Part shown: piece after piece, positions 24,391 through 36,939 of the stretch
How the letters are laid out: every line of letters begins with the position of its first letter
Position numbering within the stretch: the stretch's first letter is position 1
Assembly: GCA_020466095.1 (NCBI GenBank)
Contig: CM035806.1
Location: 135,579,481 to 135,643,480 of the forward strand
Direction: 5' to 3'
From: Chlorops oryzae
Taxonomy: Eukaryota > Arthropoda > Insecta > Diptera > Chloropidae
DNA length: 64,000 nucleotides
Position numbers and translations under genes: made by a program
Notes under the pieces: generated by a model
Databases searched by the model: none
What the model was told of the DNA's origin: nothing
Seen by the model: only the letters and a program-made list of their open reading frames with translations

Positions 24391-25760
24391 TGGTATACTG
24401 GTGATACCATTCTACTGATATCATTAATAGCGCTGCTGATCGCGGTGGTTATTAGGTAAAGTAAAAACAATTTATTGGAAAATAAATGTTATAAGGAAAA
24501 ACTTTTACTCATTCACAATTGTTATAAGGCAACGTAAAAAATATTTATCGAACGATTAAAATTATGAGCAACGGAAAAAAATTTTTTCTCAATAACTGTT
24601 ATAGAAGAATGAAATACATTTTCATTGTTTGAAACTGTTATCTTCAAATGAGTTTTTTTTTTAATACAAACTTTAATAGTTATAGTCCAATTTTTTTCCT
24701 AATTTCTTATAACTGTTATGTCTCTGCCTATAAAATTTGATTTCTGGCGTTGGGATTTTTTTGCGGTTAAGACAGCTAGACGCTGTAAATGGTGTGTGCC
24801 AAAAGGAAACGTATGGTTACCGACAAGTCCTACAACAGCAAATGACAGAATTGATAAATCTAAGGCTCATCCTCAACATACCCATATACCCAGGCTGCGC
24901 ACCAGGATTTCAATTTGGGGGGGGTTCGCAGAAAATTTTTACGAAAAATCTTTTTGGTTTATTTTGTAAAGCTTACAAAAAATAGATATTTACATAAGTA
25001 TTTTACATTTTTATAAGGTGTACCAAAGTAAAAAAAGTATTTTCGAAGATTTTTTGTAAAGCTTTAAGTAAACTGCGTTACTTTCCAGCAAGTTTATTTA
25101 GTATGTCCTCTACATGGAGTAATTGATCTCGAGGATTGGATACCGCTGTGGCAAGATAGTAGCGCAAGAAGATCTCTTTTCACATGTGGTATACTGGATA
25201 GATAGCCAAGTTTAAAATGATATCTTACATTTTAGCGCATGTTTTGGATCGCGTGGTTTAAATTAGTAATATTTATAAAACATATCATTTTATTGAAAAT
25301 AAATTTATAACGAAAACGTTTTTTAATTTCTAAATTCATCAATTTTATACCAGGAACGTGAAAACAATATTTTTTGAAACGATTAAAATTATGCATCAAA
25401 CAGGAAATAAAGAAATAATATTTTTCAATACTTGTTATAGAAGAATGAAATACTTTTCAGATTGCTTTGAAAATAGTTGTCTTCAAAAGTTCTTTGTTTT
25501 TAAAATTCTGAAATTCTTCCTCAATAAGGTTAATAGTCCAATCATTTATTCTCAACCATATTTAGACAATGTTTACCTGTAAATATTTCATCAATGTCGC
25601 TATAAAACTTGTTTCATGGCGTTTAGAATCTTTTTGGTTAAGACATTGTACTTAGACTGCTGTAAATTTTATTCCAAAAGGAAATTCGTAGGTAATATGC
25701 ACGACAATGTCTCTGAACAGCTAAATGAACAGAATGTGTATATCTAATGGCTTTATACCC
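24391..25760. repeat. Diverged tandem duplication of an AT-rich repeat
   Basis: Segment 24391-24860 and segment 25190-25750 share a series of motifs in the same order: GTGGTATACTGG, ACGATTAAAATTATG, TTATAGAAGAATGAAATAC, TTAATAGT-CCAAT, AAGACA...AGAC-GCTGTAAAT and CCAAAAGGAAA. The spacing is about 800 bases. Non-coding; class unknown. Between the copies is AT-rich sequence with a GGGGGG run at about 24918. Confidence 0.65.
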
Positions 25761-27160
25761 AAAATGGCTGCGCGCCTGCATATACCCAATTATGCCCGTA
25801 GTGTATATATGTACGTAGGTACATATTTTCTAATCGGCCATAGCGAACTGCCTGGCGGATGTGTCAATAAATAATATTTTCGAAATTTGAACGATAAAGT
25901 AATTGACATGATAAAAAAAAATAAAAAATATTGAATGATTTTCTGCACTCTTGTGCTTCTATCAATATTCCAACGAAAATCCCTTGCGAGTTACACAAAA
26001 AATCAGTTGAAACGAAATAGGTACCTACTTCAACGTTTAAATGTTGAATAAATAAGGAAAATTTCAACTCTTTCGATGCACATTCCATCGTTCGTTGAGT
26101 AATGTGATTTTAAATTTTCAAGCGCTTCAAGTTTCAAAAGCCGCTTATTTGGCGAAAAATACTTGGAGGGGATTAGAAAAATGTCTCTTATGTGCATAGC
26201 TGGGATGTCATGGAACACTCGTTTTCTCAAGAGTTGAAGTTTATATTAAAATAGATTTTTAGAAGAAGCTATAGAGCAACTGATTTCCAAAGCACATGTG
26301 CTTGGGAGACAAACTTCTGGCGAGTCTGTGTATTCTGCCGTATTACAATTCGTACGAACATACATCGTACAAATATACGAGGCGTCTACAGTTCGATTTT
26401 CTCGAACGTTAATATATTTAGTCCGCGCGATTTGGATCTCTCCGGGGCGTAGTGGTTGGCGTGTGCGCTTAGGGGCTACAGATTAATTACGTAATTTGAA
26501 GTTTAGAACATTCATTGCTGAAACATCACCTACAGGAATATTCTGCGATTTTTTTTTTTTTTTTGTTATGTATCGCCAATTGTTCGTGCAAAAGTGTCGC
26601 GAGCGGCCGCACAGGAACCTTAGAAGTTTCAATCTTCCGCGATAAGAAAGCTGACGATAAAAACATCGCCGCGGCGAGTCGTGGAACACTCTTCCGCGAT
26701 AGAAAATGTTTACTGGCGCTACAGTCCAGTGCTGCCCAGCGTAATACTCTTTTATATAGAGCGGAGCATTGCCGCTTGTTGTTCCTTTGTTTTTCTTTTC
26801 CATACACAGCGCCTATGTATGTGCATACGTAAATGCGCAAAACCGCTCAGTTGGCTATGAAATCCATACAAATGTCTAGAGCTTCACGCACGACACTCTG
26901 CAGGACAGGTCATTCGTGAAGTCATGCATCCCAAGGAGGAAGTCCTGCATTACTGATCTTGCGTAATACAGACATGAATAAGTTCCTAAAATTCTTTTGA
27001 AATTCCAAAGCCTGCTTCATGAAATGTAAATACCTACATACATACGAGTATACGACAGCGATATTTCAGTTTTCACTAATTACAATGTCGCCAAAGACTT
27101 CATGGACGATTCTGTCTTGAATGAGCGATTTCCGAAAGGGAAGCAAAACAATGGCTCACC
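25761..27160. other. Intergenic, unassigned
   Basis: No supported gene. It holds a tRNA-like A-box fragment (GGCGTAGTGGTTGGCGTG) at 26444-26485, related to 600-683. A GC-richer block at 26570-26800 is open on both strands but has no family signature. A T/A run lies at 26549-26566. Confidence 0.4.
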
Positions 27161-27473
27161 TCAGCGGCACAAAATGCTGCCTACAGAAGCGATGAATCGT
27201 AACACATTTCGTAGGCTGTAGGCGGTAAGGCATACGACCTCATATACCATCCTAGTATACTTTTTTTTCGAACGTGGCCGTTTCGTAGAGTGAACGCCTG
27301 CCAACACCACATAAAGTAAGCTATTGGTGTGCAGTTCGCCTACAATCTCGTATACTTTGTAATCTATTGGTAAGCGGTTCGCCTACAAGCTCGTATACTT
27401 TGTAAGCTATTAATATTCAGGTCGCTTACAGTCTTGTATACTCTGTACGCGGTAGGCACTATTGGCCGCTGGG
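27161..27473. mobile_element. MITE, CCCAGCGGC family (copy 3, well preserved)
   Basis: Starts CAGCGGCACAAAATGCTG and ends CACTATTGGCCGCTGGG. The internal sequence closely follows copy 2 (AAGCTATTGGTG, CTCGTATACTTTGTA). Confidence 0.85.
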
Positions 27474-28063
27474 ACGTCGCTTTTTGCGTACACGTTTAAA
27501 TTGGAATACACACGCATTTCCATTAGGGCTTAGAATTGGAATCTTACTGTCTGGAATACAAATTCTCTCTATGTCAAAAAGGAAATGTACTAGAATTTTG
27601 ATAATTTTTATCATCGATCATGGAACAGAAGTTGCAATTAAATTTTTTTGTGATGTTCTTTAGTGCTCAGAGTGCTCAACCTATAGCAATCTGAATGCCA
27701 GTGACTAAACGGACAACTTGTGGGTGCGCTGGTGACTGGGTGGGTGTTTATTTGTTTGTCTGGCACGGTTCAAAAGACTTCCATTAGAAATGTGTCGTGC
27801 AAACAGTTATTTACCCACAATTCCAGCTTATCAGCTTTGTTGTAAATTATATTGAAATAAATTGTTATTATTCCTTTCGCTTCTCTAGTTTTTTCCAAAT
27901 AATTGCCATTGTTATGGTTATTGGTTTCCGATTAGATGTTGATGTTACCCAATCTTGGCTGTGATTTTACTAATTCAATTTAATTGGCCTGATGTATTAG
28001 CGGGAAGGCATAAGCCTATTTTGGTACTTCCTCGGAGTTGTTATGATTTTTTTTTTTTTTTGT
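27474..28063. other. Intergenic, nothing recognised
   Basis: AT-rich, non-coding, no repeat identified apart from a T run at 28048-28061 next to the INE-1-like element. Confidence 0.4.
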
Positions 28064-29018
28064 TTATACTCGACACACTTTGGGTCGCGGGTGTATTGCA
28101 TTTGTGCGTACATGTGTAACACCCGGAACGATTCGAGATAGACAATATATATAGAAATGATCAGCGTCACCAGGAGAATCGATTAGGACATATCCATCCG
28201 TCTGTCTGTCCGTCGGTCTGTATACAGTTTTCTTATCGAATGAGTTGAAATATCTGGATAATATTCGGTATACGTATTAGTGTGGACACGAGTCAGATCG
28301 AGTTCGAGAATAGACCCAATCAAACCAATTTAAGTGGTACCTCCAGTACTAAAATCGGTTATGAATATCACAAAATCAATTATAAAATCGAAATTTATAA
28401 GATATTTTGATGAAATTTGACAGTCGAACACGTTTGAAGCCATAAAGTATAATTTCCAAAAAATTTGAAAAGTGGGCGCGACAAAAGGGTGTTTTTCAGC
28501 AATTTTATCTTACACCCGAAATTCAAATGGGACTTGAACTTAATACGGAATACGAGTATAGATTCTTATAGTAGATCTCATAGTCTTAGACATCGTTCAC
28601 AAAAATTGACTCGATCGGTCGAGGTTTTATGGGTAGGTACCTCCAATACTAGGATCTGTCCGACAAGTCGCAAAAAATTATCTAAAATCAGAATTTTTCG
28701 AGATATTTCCATGAAATGTGGAATTTGAACTTATATTTAACCCCCCTATTATGAATTACAACTAGACGGTTTTCAGATTTTTTAAGTTCGGTTTTCAACC
28801 ATGATGTGTCATTAAAAGCCAAAAATAAAACTTTCTGAACATAGCCTTATTTGCCAGTAGGTATACAAATTTCAGTTTTAATTAATAATAGCAAAAGCAA
28901 AAAGTTATGGCGAGTTATAAAGAATACAACTAGGTACAACCGGTTGTAATTCATAATAAATATATAGCTAACTGTCTGTGTTTTATCAGAGGGTCGCCTG
29001 ACTATAACACCCTTATTT
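28064..29018 (+). mobile_element. INE-1/DINE-1-like repeat, near full-length
   Basis: Begins TTATACTCGACACACTTTG with the hairpin partner GGGTCGCGGGTGTA. It carries ACCAGGAGAATCGATTAGG, CCATCCGTCTGTCTGTCC and three GGTACCTCCA-type blocks. It ends GCCTGACTATAACACCC-TTATTTG, the complement of the start of the 52918-53787 copy. An insertion or extra segment (CAACTAGACGG...CAACTAGGTACAACC) is present near 28760-28950. Length about 950 bp. Non-coding. Confidence 0.75.
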
Positions 29019-29584
29019 GTTCTATTTTTTATCGGGACCGATAATTCGATTTGAACAAAGTGTAACGATGACCCAGTTGGATATGAACCTATTATTCAGA
29101 CAAGTCATAAAATGCTTGATGGACAATGGATCTATACCTACCGTATGGCAACGATTTCTTCATAGATAGATAAAAGCGAATGAAGTTTGCGTAGGAATGT
29201 GCCATATCTCCTGCTGGTTTATTTAAGGTTAATTCAATGCGATAAGCAAATTATCAATGAAGAAACACTCCAATAGGTTATTCACAAAGTCTGTTGAAAT
29301 CAGTTTTCCAAAAAAAAAAAAAAAACCCCCCTAAATTGTGTTGTTATTGTTTTCTATGCAAAATGGAATTAGCATATTGCCCATCTAACGAGCATGTTAT
29401 TTATAAATTGGTAAGATGGGCTAGGCGCATACCAGTCGAACTGACCAATTTACAAATTTAGGTAATTTCGACCTCGAAAAAGCATAAGTACTTTGAAGTC
29501 AGGTCATTTTTAAGGCAAAAATTTTATTGAAAATAGGAAAAACATAACCCAAATAGGTCGAATGGACTTAATGCTGGTCCAATT
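29019..29584. other. Intergenic, nothing recognised
   Basis: AT-rich sequence with a poly-A run followed by C bases at 29311-29330. No gene or repeat identified. Confidence 0.4.
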
Positions 29585-30123
29585 GCCGGGAAATTATCTC
29601 TTTCATCACAAAGTCACCTGTGATATCATCGATAACATATACATAGGTAACAGTATCATGCATGACACCTTGGGGGACATGTCATCGTGGAGGGATGCTG
29701 TTCATGTGCTTGAATCTCATTGGCTACTGAAATTTAAATAAGGTATTAGCATCAGTTGAGCGTAAGCACGAAGTGGCGTAGTGGAAGCGTGCTCGCCTCA
29801 CAGTCCGAAGATCGCAAGTTCGATCCCTGGCAGAGGCGAATAAATATTATTAAAAATAGATTTCTAAGAAATAACTCCAAATTTGCATTTAGAGAGATAA
29901 GTGAAGGTGCTGCTCTCAACTGATTTTTTTTTGCCATCGCATCCCCTAGCAGGACATTGTCACCAGTGACACTTTCTAGTCCCACGATGACAAGTCACCG
30001 GGTGAATTCACTGTCCAACTCCTGTACAAATGTCATACAAAATGTTCTATGAATTCGCATGCGTTCCGGCTCCAAAATCACCGTGATTTCATCGATGATG
30101 TCAGGTGGACATTTCCCGCTGGG
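29585..30123 (-). mobile_element. TIR element, CCCAGCGGGAA family (copy A)
   Basis: Read on the minus strand it starts CCCAGCGGGAAATGTCC at 30123 and runs through GGAGCCGGAACGCATGCG and a tRNA-like centre to a decayed end near 29585. Copies B (31173-31748) and C (43287-43861) share this order, and a one-ended fragment lies at 52767-52916. There is no transposase. CATCGATGA palindromes occur near both ends. Confidence 0.75.
29768..29840 (+). repeat. tRNA-like segment inside TIR element A
   Basis: TGGCGTAGTGG fits the pol III A box and GTTCGATCCC the B box, with GTCCGAAGATCGCA between them as in tRNA-Arg-like molecules. The same segment is present in minus orientation in copy B (31494-31568) and copy C (43615-43690), always in the same position and polarity relative to the element. 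So it is part of the element, not a free tRNA gene. Confidence 0.7.
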
Positions 30124-31172
30124 TGCTTTCGAAGTAAGCATATTCGAACACTTCAAACCATGGATGTATTTTGAAATCCTAATGAGGCAGATTTCTTGAA
30201 TCGATACGACATAAAGAAAGTATGTATATCGATATCTAAAGATAAGGCGTGATTTAGATTTTCAATTGAACAATTTTCGTTTTTCCCCATTCAACTTTTT
30301 TCAACGAATTTTTGAGGTGATAGTCTATAGCCGATTTTATAAAGTCATTTCCTTTCTCTAGGTATGTACATACATATATACATACATATAATGTCTTCTA
30401 ATGAATGATAAACTTTTTTGAACAGGCTGAACAGGAAGATTTACGCTGCGAAAAGCCATATGACTTTCACTAATGCCTTTAAATGGTTTGGTCATATTTA
30501 GAAGGTGAAGATATTCACTTCGTGCGTAAATAGTTATTCGGGATAGCAGGTGGAACATCTAAGACAACTGACTGATAAAGAAATATAACTCTGAAGTTAT
30601 TGCATAGCTTATGCGTCGAAGAATTATGAGGAAATAAATACTTACATATAGGTATATCCTTTCCTGGTTATTGCACACTCTTTAGCGCGTTTTTGGCAGT
30701 GTGACCCCAATATCGTGTACTTTATTTTGAAAAAGGTTTGTTCCTCTTTACCAATAGCATAGGAATTCTTTCAAATATTCAACGCCTGCAAACGTATGTA
30801 TCCAGTTTCAATCAAAAGCGGCGCCCTGCCCAGAAATCCTTGCAGTATTGGATAAATGTGAATTTTTTAAAGCGTAATTATTTAATGACCCATTCAAAAC
30901 TTTTCGAAATCATTCTTTGTGTGGCCTCTTTGGCCCTTGAATGATATATAAAAAAATTAAAAACAATTCATTTTTTTTTTTTTTTTTAAATTTTTTTTGC
31001 TTTCCAACGTTTCGCTCGTGGCTCTAGAATCGCGTAGGGGATGTGTGCTATGCTCATGATTCCCGGCAAAATTGAAAGGGAGTGTAATGTTTTTCAAAAA
31101 ATCGCATGTTAGGGGCACACTACATAAAAAGACATACACTCACACAAAACCAAAGAACACCTATCGTGGTAT
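30124..31172. other. Intergenic, nothing recognised
   Basis: Contains CATACATA-type runs near 30362-30390 and a T run at 30970-30987. No gene recognised. Confidence 0.4.
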
Positions 31173-31748
31173 CCCAGCGGGAAATGTCCCGCGGACATTC
31201 CCGATGATGTCCTAGTGACTTCGGAGCCGGAATGCATGCTATTTCCGGTAACACTTTGTATGACATTTACACAGGAGCTGACAGGGACTTCAGCGGTGAC
31301 ATTATCACCGGAAGATTAGAAAATGTCACTGGTCATGCTAGGGGATGCGATGGCGAAAAAAGCATTTGAGAGCAGCACATTGCTCTTTTCTCTCTAAATG
31401 TCAATTTATAGAAACCAGTTTGATAACTCTCTTCTTTGCCCTCTCTTTGAATGTTTCGAAAATTTTTTTAAAATCTATTTTTAACAATTTTTGTTCGCCT
31501 CAGCCAGGGAACGAATCGGCGATTTTCGGATTGTGAGTCGAGAACGTATCCACTACGCCACTCCATGCTAACGCTCAACTGGCGCTAAAAGCTTATTTAA
31601 ATTTCAGTAGCCAATGAGATTCAAGCACATGAATAGCATCTCTCCACGGTGACATGTCCCCCAAGATAGCATGCATGACAATGTCACCTATATGTCATCG
31701 ATGACATCATTGGTGACTTTGTCATGCATTAGATAATTTTTTGCTGGG
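31173..31748 (+). mobile_element. TIR element, CCCAGCGGGAA family (copy B)
   Basis: Starts CCCAGCGGGAAATGTCCCG at 31173 and ends TTTTTTGCTGGG at 31748, flanked by AT on both sides. The tRNA-like segment is at 31494-31568, minus strand (TGGCGTAGTGGATACG and ATTCGTTCCCTGG when read on that strand). About 576 bp, with both ends intact. Non-coding. Confidence 0.85.
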
Positions 31749-34020
31749 ATCACATTGGGCCGGTAAACGGCTTAAGTGGCAGCCACTCCAATATACATAC
31801 ATACTAGTGTCCAACCGAAGGAGGATTTGTAGTCGAAGCCGGGACCTCTGTAGGGACATTATTTCGCTTCGAACTAGCGAAAAAAAAATTTTTCAATTGT
31901 ATGTAGTATGTACTATACGATTTTTACATACGATTTACTTATATTAAGTTTTAAGCCGATATTTTCATGTTTCGAAGTCATGACTTGCACCTATGGCGCG
32001 CGTTCGCTTGGAGAGCAGAAAAATGCGTGATCAAATTCGATAGCGCAAAGCTACAGCAACGACGTCAAATCGGCAGTAATGTTAACAGAAACAAAATCGC
32101 ACATACAAGACAGAATCTTATCTTATCAGAAGGAAAAGAATCCATTAAAAAGAGCACAAGCGAAGCAAGTCAAACGTTCGGAGCAGAGTCAGAGCGAGCA
32201 CACAGTTAGTTAGGTATAGGTTCGATAGGCAGGTTTGATAAAAGCAATACGAAAATATATAAAAAAAAAAACATTTTTTTTAAATGTTTTAAGAAATAAT
32301 AATAATAATTATATCTTAATATAGATTTGCCAACTTTGAAGCACAATATTTAAGATTATACTCCAACGGTAAGTGCCAACAGTCGGACATACAGTGCAGA
32401 CTGGAAAAGTCAACAGAAGCTCTCAAGCATAAAATCAAAAAGAAAAGAAAAAAGCAATTCAAACGACTGTGGAAAAAAAGAAACACAAATTGAAAATAAT
32501 CGAAAAAAGCTCAAAAGCTTTAAAAAATTCTTACCGATTAATGAAAAGCGACAAGTTCCAAGAGAAATGAAAATAAACTCAGAATCGTAACAAAAGTGAT
32601 TAATTAAAAAAAAAAAAAAAAAAACTAAAGTTCTACGAGCTTTTGCAGCCTGATTAAAGTGCTGAAATAATTAAATCTTTCACAATTTGTCAACAAAAAC
32701 TTCAGCTACACTGGGTAATATGAAATTAAGGTTAGTATCTAAATATGCAACAGGGAATCAGGGAAAAAGGAAAATAGCTATATACTTCCGAAACCATCTT
32801 TTAAGACACCCCAAAATAGGCAAGAAATCACAAATTTTAAGATTTCTGTACAACTTTGTTGGATGACTGGTATTTCCTAAACGCCTTTAATTACTATTGC
32901 CTCTTTGCAAACAAGCTCACATGGATATATCAGAAAAAATATCTGCCAGCCATCGAAAGCTGTCAAAAAAAAAACAAAACAAAAAAAAATACATTGACGC
33001 AAAGGAATTCTTCTTCCGAAAAAATAAATAATAGCAATAAAAAAAAAATATATAAATAAAAATATTAAATAAATAAAATATTTTTTAAAAAATCTAGCAA
33101 TCTCTGCGCGTGCAATGATGGATCAATTATTGACATTATGATTGATTTGTGCCAAGATAACTTGGAACCCTATTCGATTTGGACTCTGTATGGCGACAGT
33201 GACGATAAAACTTTTCCCGAAGTGCCATAAAAAAAGCTCTTGTTAAAAAGAATAATACCCTCTCAAATATCAAATCAGTCGTTATGAAATGTGATAATGG
33301 AACGGGGCAAATGGGGAGTGACATGTATTGACAAAAACATACCTACTTTTGAGGCCTGTTGCCTCGATTGATTCGAAAAGAAACATATGTACATACGTGT
33401 ATATACACATAATTTCGATATTTATCTCTACAATATCTTTTTGCAAATTCCTATAGCCAGAGATTTGCTTCAAAAATTTCCATGAGATAAGCAGAATCAA
33501 CTACGAGACACCAAAAAAAAAAAACGAGTAATAATAAATAAAAAAATAAAAAAAATAAAAAAAGAACCTCGCCAATTGTTTGTACATAGCCTGATGGGAC
33601 TTGGGGATTTTTTTCTAATAGAATGATCTGCAAAATTCAAAAATATTCCATAATTTAGTTGTAGCAACAACAAAAAATGTATATCAAGTTAACATTCCAG
33701 TCGGCCATAATTTTCTTATGTTCCGGTTATCGGTTATAAAGACTTCTTGCTTATCACGATGAATTTTCGAGGTCAAATTTGAGCCAATCTCCGTACAATT
33801 CCGAAATCGCATTCAGAGGTATTTAAAGCCTATATATTTCTGTTTTTCTGAAGGCCATTTTTGTATGCCCATCCACGCCGAAAGCCATTAATCGCGAGAC
33901 TTTGACCTAAAGTTATAATGTACAATGTTATGACTGGGTTACTTTTCTTTTTATTCCCCGATTTCTTATGATGGGAACTTTAATTTGAAGAAGATCTTTC
34001 ATACATATTTTGGTCCTATT
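31749..34020. other. Upstream of G-alpha-f; A-rich leader-like sequence
   Basis: No conserved coding exon. The stretch 32000-32720 is A-rich with short runs and looks like a fly 5' UTR. Repeat-free AT-rich DNA follows. A-rich frames such as 32856-33059 are not called. Confidence 0.4.
32150..32729 (+). other. Possible 5' leader exon(s)
   Basis: CCAACG/GTAAGTG at 32363-32374 is a near-ideal donor, and GAGCACACAGTTAGTTAG near 32200 resembles an initiator. A second possible donor, ATGAAATTAAG/GTTAGT, follows an ATG at 32719. Either could be a non-coding first exon of G-alpha-f, whose start codon lies two bases after a plausible acceptor (TTTAATAG at 36057). It could also be the first exon of another gene. 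This is inference from splice-like signals only. Confidence 0.25.
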
Positions 34021-34150
34021 CTATACTAGGCGACAGTCGCCGGAGACACATTTTGCTTTGAGAAACAGAAGGGTACTATTCTATTTCTTCTCCGGCCGTC
34101 CGTCGCCATCAAAACAAAATGTGTTTTCGGCGACTATCGCCAAGTATGAG
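34021..34150. mobile_element. Palindromic MITE, GGCGACAGTCGCC type
   Basis: CTATACTAGGCGACAGTCGC at 34021 mirrors GGCGACTATCGCC-AAGTATGAG ending at 34150. ACACATTTTG/CAAAATGTG forms the inner stem. 130 bp. Confidence 0.7.
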
Positions 34151-36057
34151 CCAGGCCTTGGCCACCAACAATTTATTCAATGATCATTAGTAATTATATT
34201 CCGCACAACGTTGCCAGATGACTATTTTTGCAAACCAAGATTCTTCCAAAGTTTGCTCCAAAATGCGGGACAAACTTTGAAACACTTTTGTGAAGTAAAA
34301 TATGCAGGCTTTCGCCCAAAAAATCCCCTTCTCATTTTGTAAGTATGTTCATAAATACTTTTATAATGGCTTTATTGGTCGCTTTCGGAGAGTTTTATCA
34401 CGCTGCACAGTGGGGCATCGGTGGAAAAAATAGGATTTTTCAATTTTTGAATTTCAAAATTTTAATGATTCAGTTTTGTAAACAAATGTTTGGATATGAG
34501 GAATTCGCCATTCTTTTTTATGAAAATTGAACTTTTTTATTAAAAAAAACTAACAAAAATCAAGGGAATGTTTTTCATTAAATTTCAGATTAAAATCCAA
34601 GTCCACATAGACAACATTTTTTATGTGAAAATCCAAAGCTATTACCTTTGTTTTATTTTTTCGTGGAAATATAGCAATTACTCTTTCATGTAAAAAAAAA
34701 ATTATTAAAATTGGAAAAGTAAAATAATTATTATAATTTGCCAGAAATTAGAGTAAAAAATATTAACTTCAAATTTTTGTTGGAAAAAAACTTTAAGTGC
34801 TTTGCCTTGCTTAGCCCTCTTGATATATAAAAATGAAAGGTACGAGTCTATACTTTCAATTTTAACAAAAAAAAATGCACCTTCTAATACCTTTTCTGTA
34901 AGTAACATCGATTTGAATCTCAAAAGTCACAGCAATATTTCATAGAAATGCTCAATAAGACAAAAAATGGGGCATACTTTTAGCTCTTACGTAATTAAAA
35001 CATGGAACGATTTATAAATGAAACATTGTTTTTGTTTACGAATATGTAGGCGTAACGAAAATTAACGACATATCAATGTAAAAAAAAACGCATTTAACAT
35101 CAATTTCTTTCTATGACACACTTTAACTTGGCATGCTTTACTAGCAAAGCGGAATGCATTTGTGAGATATTTTCGGTGATTTCGAAGGCTAATATCGTTC
35201 ACGGAAGGCTGTTGAGGGTATTATCTTCTTTTGAATGGAGACAACCAATGTTAAAGCTTTTGGAAAAAATCAAAACTATATAATTTATGTGAAAATTCCA
35301 TACAATGCTAGATAGGAAATAAAAACATGTAAAATCTGCAACTTTCGATGGGCGTTAAACCCAAAGTAGGCGTGGCAGCCGCATTATTTTTAGCTTTTTT
35401 TTGAGGAGAACTCAATTAAGAAGTGTCCCTAATTTCAAGTCCCTAGGTCCGGAAACAAAAGTTTTGACTTGTGCAATTATATGGAAAGTGGGCGTGGCAG
35501 TGGGAGGATTTCCAAAATTTTTTCAAAATATCTTAATTAAGCCTACAGAAGTGTTTCTGCTCTACGACCAGCTCCTTCTATTTTTTCCAAAACATATATG
35601 GAGCGGCCCCACTGTGCGCTGCATGAATTTTTTCTCCTTTTTCGTAGTTTTTGCTAAAAGAGGTTAAAAAAAAAACAAAACAATTTGATATTTTTTTTTT
35701 TATAGTGAGAGGGATAGCACAATAGATCCTCTGTGGTCGCGGTGCGCATTATTCCCCAACTTTAATAATAAATAGTGAGAGGGAGGAGGGTATGAAACTC
35801 GCAATTAAATTTTTTTTAAGTTTGCCATATTGATGGGCAAAAAAAAAACAAAAAAAAAAACAAAAATGATTTTCTAAATACACATATTTGTAAAAAAAAA
35901 AAAAATCGTGACAATTTATTACTCGACCGAACATTATAATTTGAGGCCACTAAGCGGGAAGTCCCGTGAAATGTGAGACGTCTAGCAACTCTGATTCAGA
36001 ACTGGTTTTGTTCAATAATATCTTTATTCTTATTTATATCTTCCTCTAATTTAATAG
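34151..36057. other. G-alpha-f 5' flank
   Basis: Non-coding. Repeat fragments with GTAGGCGTGGCAG and GTGGGCGTGGCAGTG at about 35365 and 35495 recall the internal motifs of the INE-1-like repeat. The last bases (TTCCTCTAATTTAATAG) look like a splice acceptor just before the start codon. Confidence 0.4.
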
Positions 36058-36058
36058 A

Positions 36059-36890
36059 ATGTTACGCTGCCTCCGGCATTCGAAGTCACATCTGGAGGAT
36101 AATAAACCCAGCCGGTTGACTGAGACTCATATTGCGGAAATCCGCAAGAATATGCAAGAACCTGTTAATATTCTATTACTGGGGACTGCTGAATCGGGGA
36201 AGACAACGATCATAAAACAAATGCGCATTCTACATATCAAAGGCTACACTGATGAGTAAGTTGGAATGTATTTGATCGCATATGGGCCAAAATTCTTTTT
36301 AATGCCTAAATTTCTGTCTCTGTCAACGAAATTCAGTGTTCGTAAAAGAGCAAATCAAATTAATAACAAATAAAATTTACCAAAAAATTTATTAATAACG
36401 AAATAAAATACTCTAGTGCAATTGGAAAAAATCGAACATTACCAAAATTCCATCTTGTGTTCTCCCAAATTACAGTAACATTGTTGTCTTGTTTGGCAAG
36501 AACGTGCAAAAAAGACAACAATGTTACCGTAATTTGAAGAAACAAATTGAATTTTGGTAATAATTGATTTTTTCATTCGACTAGAGTATTTTATTTCGTT
36601 TATTATTCGAACAATTTTTTGTTAAAACTATTCTATTTATTAATTTGGATTTGCTCTTTTCAGATAATACTGAATTTCATTACAGGGACAGATCATTAGC
36701 ATTTAATAAGAATTTTTGCCCATATATTAGTGGTATTCAAGTCATACATGCAAATCTCTTCATATTTTGCACTGCTTTTTTTTCGCTTTCTATCATCAAA
36801 TATCTCCACTCTCTTCACTTTCTTATCTCTCTATTATCCTCTCTCAATGACCTATCTATTCCTATCTCAATCTCTCATCTCATTTCTATC

Positions 36891-36939
<49 letters not shown>

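Noticed and set aside
26483..26840. Overlapping frames of about 105 codons on both strands
   Set aside because: They overlap each other and a T/A run, and show no family signature or splice context.
29768..29840. Candidate tRNA gene
   Set aside because: The same block occurs in three copies at fixed positions inside a transposable element, with diverged stems; no free tRNA is indicated.
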